Assembly (NCBI RefSeq): GCF_000185965.1
Contig: NC_014924.1
Span: forward strand, 2,542,001 to 2,606,000
Reading direction: 5' to 3'
Length of the DNA: 64,000 bases
Source: Pseudoxanthomonas suwonensis 11-1
GTDB taxonomy: Bacteria > Pseudomonadota > Gammaproteobacteria > Xanthomonadales > Xanthomonadaceae
The first letter of the stretch is position 1, and every line of letters starts with the position of its first letter. Made by a program: the position numbers and the translations under genes. Positions 58,608 to 64,000 of this stretch are shown here, piece after piece. A model generated the notes under the pieces. It had not been told where the DNA came from and did not search any database. It saw nothing but the letters and a program-made list of their open reading frames with translations.

Positions 58608-60995
58608 TCAGTGCAGGGTGGCCGCGCCGCGGGTGGCGAGCACGGTGTCGAGGCGGTCGATCACGCCCTGCATCGCGGCGTCGAACGCGCCCTCGTCGGC
58701 CACGTGCATGCGCAGGCGGCCCATCCGCACCATCACCGCCAGCTCCTCGGCCGAGGCCACGCAGAAGCGCACGCCGCGGCGGTTGACGAACAGCAGGCGC
58801 TGCGAGATCGGGCTGACCCAGGACAGCTTGCCCGGCTGCACCCGGCCTTCCTTGTCGATGAAGTCCAGCCAGGTACCGACCGGCAGCGCGCGGATCTGCT
58901 CGACGTCGGCGTTGTCGAACTCCTGCGCCTCGGCGCCGAGGCCGGCCACGTCGACCGGGCTGTTCTCCACCGGCGCCGGTTGCGGCAGGGCCACGGCCGG
59001 CAGCTCGGGCAGGGTCTTTTCCATCTGCGGGTTGGCGGTGGCCACGGCCTGCAGGGTGTCGCTCATGGCGACGATGGCGGCGCTGGCGGCGTCGCCGTGC
59101 AGGCCCACGCTGGCCAGCACCTTGAACAGGGCCGGATGCCAGGCCTGCAGCCAGTCCTTGCCGGCCACGTGGCTGCGCGCCTCGGCGACCTCGTCCAGCA
59201 TGCCGTCGGCCAGCGCCATGGCCTCGACGAAGGCATCGCCGGTGTCGCCTTCGCGCAGCAGCGCGAGGGTGACGTGGTGCTGCCAGGCGTTGTGCAGGAA
59301 CTCGGCGATCGCGCGCGGCAGTTCCACGCCCTCGACCCGCGCCTCCAGCTCGGCCTGGGCGCGCTGGCGCGCCTGCTCGAGCCGCTCCTGGCCACGCTGG
59401 ATCTCGGCGGCGCGGCGCTCGGTGATCTCGACCCGGCGGCGGTGCTGCTCGAGGAATTCGCGGAACTCCTCTTCCAGGGTCATGAAGATGGCCAGGTTCT
59501 CGTTGAACTCGGCCACCAGGCGCTCGATGATCTCCTCGACCTTGGCCAGCAGGGTGCGCTCGGCGGCGCTCTCGCCCTGGTTGCCTTCGCAGGCCTCGGC
59601 CAGCGCATTGAGCAGGCGCCGGGCCGGATGGGTCTTCTGCACGAACATGCGCCGGTCCAGCAGCGCCACCTTCACGAACGGCACGACCAGGCGGCCGATC
59701 AGCTCGCGCGGGCGCCCGCTGAGGTCGCGCTCGTCCAGCAGCACGTCGAACAGCATGCCGACCAGGTCGATCGCGTCCTCGTCCTTGGGATCGAGGCGGG
59801 CGCTGGACGGATCCAGGCCCAGCTGGCTGGCGTTGGCCAGCACTTCGCTCTTGAGCCGCTGCGACAGCGACTCCTGCTGGTCGCCGATGGCCGCGCGCAG
59901 GGTTGCGGTCGGCGTGGCCTGCAGCAGCGACAGCACCGACAGCATCTCGCGCTGGCTCAGCGAACGCTGCTGGCCCTGGGCGTTGCGGATGGTGCCCGCG
60001 GCCTGCTCGGCGCCGCCGCGCAGCTCGCGGCTGTGCTCGAGCAGGTGGTGCAGGGCTTCCAGCAGCATGCCCTGAGCGGCCGGGTCGTTCGGCAGCACGC
60101 CGCCGGGACCGGCGGGCGCACCGGTCGCCGCGGACGCGGCAGCGGCGGCGTTCTCCATGGCCGAGCGCTGGCCCGCCCAGCGCTCCATGAAGCGCGCAGC
60201 CCAGGCCGGGGAATAGTCCTCGACCGGGGCCTCACTCCAGCTGCGGCCGGCATTGGGCTCCTCGGGCACGCGCTCGAACAGTTCGTCAGCCTGCGGCGCG
60301 GGCCGCGGCGGCGGCGGAGCGCGGTCGGGCGCGCGCGTGGCCTGGGGCTGGTTGAGGGCGCCGGCGCGGACCAGGCGCTGGTCCAGGCCCTCGTACAGGC
60401 GGGCCACCAGCGGCGCCAGGTCGCGCTCGCACAGCTTGATCAGGACCAGGCGCACTTCCGGCGCCAGCTCGCAGGCGGAGAAGGCCTGGTGCACGGCCAC
60501 GCCGATGTGTTCGGGGCCGACCGGGTTGCTGTCAGCGTCCAGGCTGTCGCCGCCGGCGATCCAGGCCAGCCGGCGGTCGAGCCGGGCCAGCACTTCCTTG
60601 CACTCGCGCAGCAGCGCGGCGGCGAGGTTGCGCGCGGCCAGGCGCGATTCCAGTTCGTGTTCGGGGACCAGGCTCAGGCCGGCCTCCTGGCCGGACAGGG
60701 CGCCCTCGGCCGAAAGCGGCTCGCCGTCCTCCAGCGCGCGCCAGGCCCGGTCCATGTGTTCGCGGAAACGGGCGACGATCACCTCGCGCTGGCGGCGCAG
60801 TTCGCGCATGCCATCCAGGAACAGCAGCTGCGACGCCCCGGCGCGCTCGGCGCGGTCGAACAGGACGTCGTCGTAGCGGGCCACGGCCACCGAGAAGGCC
60901 TCGCCCAGCGCGGGCAGGAACGACTCCCGCGCCTGCGCTAGCAGGGTGGCGTCAGGGGCTCGCTCGCGGCGGAATTCTGCTTGGGCTGGGCTCAT
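58608..60995 (-). CDS. DUF1631-family protein
   Basis: A 795-residue protein from MSPAQAEFRRERAPD. The N-terminal 500 residues are helical and charged (LEHSRELRGGAEQ, SLSQREMLSVLSLLQATP). A coiled-coil-like region follows (about 555-610, RRRVEITERRAAEIQRG then QERLEQARQRAQAELEARV). The C-terminus has a beta-rich part, LPVGTWLDFIDKEGRVQPGKLSWVSPISQRLLFVNRRGVRF (about 690-730 in pieces), then a short helix ending ATLH. This matches DUF1631, common in gammaproteobacteria and of unknown function. The C-terminal module has the flavour of a small nucleotide-binding beta domain, which is only a suspicion. It stands alone, with a 180-bp gap to pntAA. Confidence 0.8.
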   Translation of the reverse strand: MSPAQAEFRRERAPDATLLAQARESFLPALGEAFSVAVARYDDVLFDRAERAGASQLLFLDGMRELRRQREVIVARFREHMDRAWRALEDGEPLSAEGALSGQEAGLSLVPEHELESRLAARNLAAALLRECKEVLARLDRRLAWIAGGDSLDADSNPVGPEHIGVAVHQAFSACELAPEVRLVLIKLCERDLAPLVARLYEGLDQRLVRAGALNQPQATRAPDRAPPPPRPAPQADELFERVPEEPNAGRSWSEAPVEDYSPAWAARFMERWAGQRSAMENAAAAASAATGAPAGPGGVLPNDPAAQGMLLEALHHLLEHSRELRGGAEQAAGTIRNAQGQQRSLSQREMLSVLSLLQATPTATLRAAIGDQQESLSQRLKSEVLANASQLGLDPSSARLDPKDEDAIDLVGMLFDVLLDERDLSGRPRELIGRLVVPFVKVALLDRRMFVQKTHPARRLLNALAEACEGNQGESAAERTLLAKVEEIIERLVAEFNENLAIFMTLEEEFREFLEQHRRRVEITERRAAEIQRGQERLEQARQRAQAELEARVEGVELPRAIAEFLHNAWQHHVTLALLREGDTGDAFVEAMALADGMLDEVAEARSHVAGKDWLQAWHPALFKVLASVGLHGDAASAAIVAMSDTLQAVATANPQMEKTLPELPAVALPQPAPVENSPVDVAGLGAEAQEFDNADVEQIRALPVGTWLDFIDKEGRVQPGKLSWVSPISQRLLFVNRRGVRFCVASAEELAVMVRMGRLRMHVADEGAFDAAMQGVIDRLDTVLATRGAATLH

Positions 60996-61246
60996 GCACG
61001 TGGGCTCCGGCACGCATGACGGAGACGTTCGACTACGGGGGCGGTTTCCCTCGACCGCCACCGAATCGTACGTGCTGCCGCCATACCTGACCGTGATCAA
61101 GTAGGCACTTCAGGGTTTCCCGGTCAGGAACTTTAACAGGCGGTTTCCAGACCGCCTTCGCGCGCCCTCCACATTCCGACGGCCGGTGCGGACGACACCT
61201 ATAATCAACGACTTCGGCGACCGCAGTCGCCCAGCAAGGCCCGGAT
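60996..61246. other. Divergent intergenic region upstream of DUF1631 and the nitroreductase
   Basis: A 251-bp gap with a TATAAT box at 61200-61205 on the plus strand, 41 bases before the nitroreductase ATG, and no clear -35. CCGGTCAGG/CCTGACCG-type and GGCGGTTTCC repeats occur near 61036-61150. No gene is called here. Confidence 0.4.
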
Positions 61247-61822
61247 ATGCCCACCTCCCCCGCCCTGGAGGCGCTCGACCAGCGTCGCTCCGTCCCGTCC
61301 AAGCAGCTCGGCGAGCCCGGCCCCGACGAGGCCACCCTGCTGCGCATGCTGCAGTCGGCGGTACGGGTGCCCGATCACGGCAAGCTGGTGCCGTTCCGGT
61401 TCCTGCGCATCGCCGGCGACGCCCGCCACGCGCTGGGGGAGTTCCTGGCCGCCCGCACCCTGCAGCGCGACCCCCAGGCCCCGCCCGCGGCGGTGGAAAA
61501 GGACCGCCTGCGCTTCTCCCATGCGCCGGTGGTGGTGGCGGTGGTCGCCCGCATCCAGGCCGGGCACAAGGTCCCCGAGCAGGAGCAGCTGCTGACCGCC
61601 GGCTGCGCCTGCTTCGCCCTGCTGCAGGCGGCCCAGGCGCTGGGCTTCGGCGCACAGTGGCTGACGGCGTGGATGGCCTACGACCCGGAGGTCGTGCGCC
61701 TGCTGGGCCTGGGGCCCGACGAGCGCATCGTCGGCTTCATCCACATCGGCACCGCGAAGACCGATGCACCCGAGCGCGACCGCCCGGATCCGCGCAGCCT
61801 GCTGTCGGACTGGGCCCCGTGA
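61247..61822 (+). CDS. Nitroreductase-family protein, YdjA-like
   Basis: A 191-residue FMN-dependent oxidoreductase of the small nitroreductase family (E. coli YdjA 183). It carries LDQRRSVPSKQL at the N-terminus, APDHGKLVPFRF-type sequence (here RVPDHGKLVPFRFL, about 40-53) that binds FMN, CACFALLQAAQALGFGAQWLTAW (about 120-142) and ERIVGFIHIG. The electron acceptor is unknown. Its stop overlaps the next GTG (GTGA). Confidence 0.9.
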   Translation: MPTSPALEALDQRRSVPSKQLGEPGPDEATLLRMLQSAVRVPDHGKLVPFRFLRIAGDARHALGEFLAARTLQRDPQAPPAAVEKDRLRFSHAPVVVAVVARIQAGHKVPEQEQLLTAGCACFALLQAAQALGFGAQWLTAWMAYDPEVVRLLGLGPDERIVGFIHIGTAKTDAPERDRPDPRSLLSDWAP

Positions 61823-62799
61823 GCCTGGACGACGCCGGTCTCCCGATCGCTCCGGCGGCCGACGTGCCGCGCGGATCGCTGTACCTGGTCGACGCCAGCC
61901 TCTACGTGTTCCGCGCCTGGCATTCGATGCCGGACGAGTTCCGCGACGCCCAGGGCTGGCCGACCAACGCCGTGCACGGCTTCGCCCGCTTCCTGCTGGA
62001 ACTGCTGGAGCGCGAGCGTCCGGGGCATATCGCCATCGCCTTCGACGAGGCGCTGGACAGCTGCTTCCGCCACCGCATCTACCCGGCCTACAAGGGCAAC
62101 CGCGAGCCGGCGCCGGACGAGTTGCGCCGCCAGTTCGCCCACTGCAAGGCGCTGTGCGCGGCGCTGGGGCTGGCCGTCCTGGCGCACACCGAATACGAGG
62201 CCGACGACCTGATCGGCACGGCCCTGTATCGCGCCCGCCCGGCCGGCTTCCGCGGGGTGATCGTCTCGGCCGACAAGGACCTGTCCCAGCTGCTGGGCGA
62301 GCACGACGAGCAGTGGGACTTCGCCCGCGGCCTGCGCTGGGGCGCGGCCGGGGTGAAGGCCCGCCACGGCGTGCACGCGCACCAGATCGCGGACTACCTG
62401 GCCCTGACCGGCGACGCGGTGGACAACATCCCCGGCGTGGGCGGCATCGGCGCCAAGACCGCGGCGATCCTGCTGTCCCACTTCGGCAGCCTGGACGAAC
62501 TGCTGGCGCGGGTGGACGAGGTCGCCTTCCTGCGCCTGCGCGGTGCCGCCCAGGTCGCGGCGCGGCTGCGCGAGCAGCGCGAGCTGGCCCTGCTGTTCCG
62601 CCAGCTGACCACCATCGCCTGCGATGCCCCGCTGGGGTATGCCGAAGCGGCCACGCCGCGCGGCGAGGCCGACCCGGAAATGCTCGACGCCCTGGCCAAT
62701 ACCCTGCGCTTCGGACCGATGACCCGGCGCCGGCTGCGCATGGCCGCCGGGCTGGAAGAGCAGGCGCCGCCCGCCTGGCATCCGGGCGCCCCGGCCTGA
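61819..62799 (+). CDS. 5'-3' exonuclease/flap endonuclease-like protein
   Basis: A 326-residue protein with the nuclease fold of the Pol I N-terminal domain, without a polymerase. It starts at a GTG overlapping the nitroreductase stop. Metal-binding acids appear in YLVDASLYVFRAWH (about 18-31), AIAFDEALDS, YPAYKGNREPAPDELR (about 94), HTEYEADDLIG (about 127) and VSADKDLSQLLGE (about 153). The helix-hairpin-helix TGDAVDNIPGVGGIGAKTAAILL lies near 196-218. It probably processes flaps or RNA primers, like XNI/ExoIX. Confidence 0.93.
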   Translation: MSLDDAGLPIAPAADVPRGSLYLVDASLYVFRAWHSMPDEFRDAQGWPTNAVHGFARFLLELLERERPGHIAIAFDEALDSCFRHRIYPAYKGNREPAPDELRRQFAHCKALCAALGLAVLAHTEYEADDLIGTALYRARPAGFRGVIVSADKDLSQLLGEHDEQWDFARGLRWGAAGVKARHGVHAHQIADYLALTGDAVDNIPGVGGIGAKTAAILLSHFGSLDELLARVDEVAFLRLRGAAQVAARLREQRELALLFRQLTTIACDAPLGYAEAATPRGEADPEMLDALANTLRFGPMTRRRLRMAAGLEEQAPPAWHPGAPA

Positions 62800-62851
62800 G
62801 CCGCGTCCGGCGCGGCTGACGCACCCGGCCGTTCCGGCTTAGCATCGGCGC

Positions 62852-63409
62852 ATGGATACCAATGACAGGGACGCGCCGCGCGTCGTCTACGAAGGCAAGT
62901 ACCAGCGCATGGTCGTGCGCGGGACCTGGGAATACTCCGAACGCACCCATGCCGGCGGGCTGGCCGCGATCATCGTCGCGGTGACCCCGGACGACCGCGT
63001 GCTGTTCGTCGAACAGTTCCGGGTGCCGCTGCAGGCACGCACCATCGAGATGCCGGCCGGCCTGGTCGGCGACATCGATGCCGGCGAGTCGATCGAGGTT
63101 TCCGCGGTGCGCGAGCTTGAAGAGGAAACCGGCTGGACCGCGGAGCACGCCGAGGTGCTGCTGGTCGGCCCCACCTCCTCCGGCGCCAGCAGCGAGAAGG
63201 TCGCCTTCGTGCGCGCCACCGGGCTGCGCAAGGTCGGCGCCGGCGGCGGCGACGCCAGCGAGGACATCACCGTGCACGAGGTCCCGCGCGCTTCGGCCGC
63301 GGCCTGGCTGGTCGGGAAGATGCGCGCCGGCTACCAGCTGGACGCCAAGCTCTGGGCCGGGCTGTGGATGATCGAGCACGAACTCGACGGAACCCCGCGT
63401 GCCCCCTGA
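62852..63409 (+). CDS. Nudix hydrolase, ADP-ribose pyrophosphatase type
   Basis: A 185-residue Nudix enzyme. The Nudix box is complete: GDIDAGE, seven residues, then RELEEETGW (about residues 72-94), with the preceding Gly/Glu (EMPAGLVG) typical of the ADP-ribose pyrophosphatase (NudF-like) group. The upstream VLFVEQFRVPLQARTIEMPAG is family-like. The substrate (ADP-ribose, NADH or similar) is inferred. Its stop lies inside or just before the start of the next gene. Confidence 0.92.
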   Translation: MDTNDRDAPRVVYEGKYQRMVVRGTWEYSERTHAGGLAAIIVAVTPDDRVLFVEQFRVPLQARTIEMPAGLVGDIDAGESIEVSAVRELEEETGWTAEHAEVLLVGPTSSGASSEKVAFVRATGLRKVGAGGGDASEDITVHEVPRASAAAWLVGKMRAGYQLDAKLWAGLWMIEHELDGTPRAP

Positions 63410-63422
63410 TCCCCGCGCCGGC

Positions 63423-64000
63423 ATGCAGCTGCTCCAGGAAGGCGACCCGGCACCGCTGGAACTGCTCCACCCGCAGGGCCGCTCGCCCTGGCTGTTCGTG
63501 GTCGACCACGCCGGCCAGGCCATCCCGCGCGCGCTCGGGGACCTCCGCCTGCCCCCGGGCGGGATCGACCGCCATATCGGCTGGGACATCGGCATCGCCG
63601 GCGTTGCCCGGCAGCTGGCCGGCCTGCTCGACGCCTGGACCATCCTGCAGCCGTACTCGCGGCTGGTGATCGACTGCAACCGGCCGCCGGAATCGCCGAC
63701 CTCGATCGTCGAGGCCAGCGACGGCACCGCGGTACCGGCCAACCTGGGCCTGGCCGACGAAGCCCGCGCCGCGCGCCAGCTGGAAATCTTCAAGCCGTAC
63801 CACGACACCATCGCCGCGGCGCTGGACCAGCGCGCGGCCCAGGGCCGCCCGACCCTGCTGGCGACCCTGCACAGCTTCACCCCGGCGATGGCCGGGTTCG
63901 AGCGGCCGTGGCACTGCGGCGTGCTCTACCACCGCCATACCGCCCTGCCGCACGCCCTGCTCGCGGCCCTGCGCGCGGAGGGCGACCTGGTGGTCGGCGA
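63423..64000 (+). CDS. N-formylglutamate amidohydrolase-family protein (N-terminal part)
   Basis: The reading frame runs off the window end; 192 residues are visible from MQLLQEGDPAPLE. A GTG eight codons earlier (63399), overlapping the Nudix gene, is also possible. Family motifs are VVDHAGQAIPRALG, HIGWDIGIAGVARQLAG, PYSRLVIDCNRPPESPTSI and TLLATLHSFTPAMAGFERPWHCGVLY. Members hydrolyse N-formylglutamate in His degradation or act on related amides. No hut genes are in view, so the substrate is open. Confidence 0.87.
   Translation, partial: MQLLQEGDPAPLELLHPQGRSPWLFVVDHAGQAIPRALGDLRLPPGGIDRHIGWDIGIAGVARQLAGLLDAWTILQPYSRLVIDCNRPPESPTSIVEASDGTAVPANLGLADEARAARQLEIFKPYHDTIAAALDQRAAQGRPTLLATLHSFTPAMAGFERPWHCGVLYHRHTALPHALLAALRAEGDLVVG

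Overview
The window reads as a chromosomal segment from a GC-rich gammaproteobacterium, most likely a member of the Xanthomonadaceae/Lysobacteraceae (Xanthomonas-Lysobacter-Luteimonas group). The reasons are the gammaproteobacterial order of the str/S10/spc/alpha and tufB-secE-nusG-rpoBC clusters, a non-zinc S14, a class II DAHP synthase, the missing rpmJ after secY, the EF-Tu and SecE sequence style, and short intergenic repeats of the GATTCGTGATTGG type. Family assignment is an inference from sequence style, not from a search.

Layout. 1-83: the last codons of typA, then a two-way terminator. 187-3455: MscS-type channel, class II DAHP synthase and DsbB (minus strand). 3582-37135: one continuous minus-strand block of the gene-expression machinery. 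Read in the direction of transcription it is tRNA-Tyr, tRNA-Gly, tRNA-Thr, tuf, tRNA-Trp, secE, nusG, rplK, rplA, rplJ, rplL, rpoB, rpoC, rpsL, rpsG, fusA, tuf, then rpsJ to rplQ (S10, spc and alpha operons with secY and rpoA). 37239-44251: a second minus-strand housekeeping run, TPR protein, lolB, ispE, tRNA-Gln, prs, rplY, pth, ychF. 44317-47246: hemA, prfA and moaB on the plus strand. 47253-49360: acylphosphatase, a thioredoxin-like lipoprotein and a YihY membrane protein (minus). 49435-51466: wrbA, DUF2069, a half-length asparaginase and YbaK (plus). 51654-53453: sufT, a small membrane protein, and a scar where a decayed MocR-type regulator meets the tail of a TonB-dependent receptor. 53454-58427: the proton-translocating transhydrogenase genes, split by a three-gene sigma-factor module on the opposite strand. 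58608-64000: a large DUF1631 protein, nitroreductase, a 5'-3' exonuclease-like protein, a Nudix hydrolase and the start of an N-formylglutamate amidohydrolase.

How it works together. The centre holds most of the ribosomal proteins, both large RNA polymerase subunits and alpha, two nearly identical EF-Tu genes, EF-G, SecY/SecE and NusG. The str and S10 promoters are almost the same (TTGACG...TATACT). Both transcripts begin with the same GTCT-x-GGCAGGCCG sequence, which folds into a hairpin directly after the start site, suggesting common control. Other visible control points are a terminator-like hairpin inside the spc operon, one between rplL and rpoB, and a strong A-tract/TTGACA promoter for the tRNA-tuf operon.

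The flanking accessory part (about 51.4-58.4 kb) holds the less ordinary material: the interrupted pnt operon with an unknown four-helix membrane protein translationally coupled between PntAB and PntB, the sigma/DUF3619-like/DUF3106 module, gene remnants, and intergenic repeats placed exactly at stop codons. I see no CRISPR array, insertion sequence, prophage or obvious defence system.
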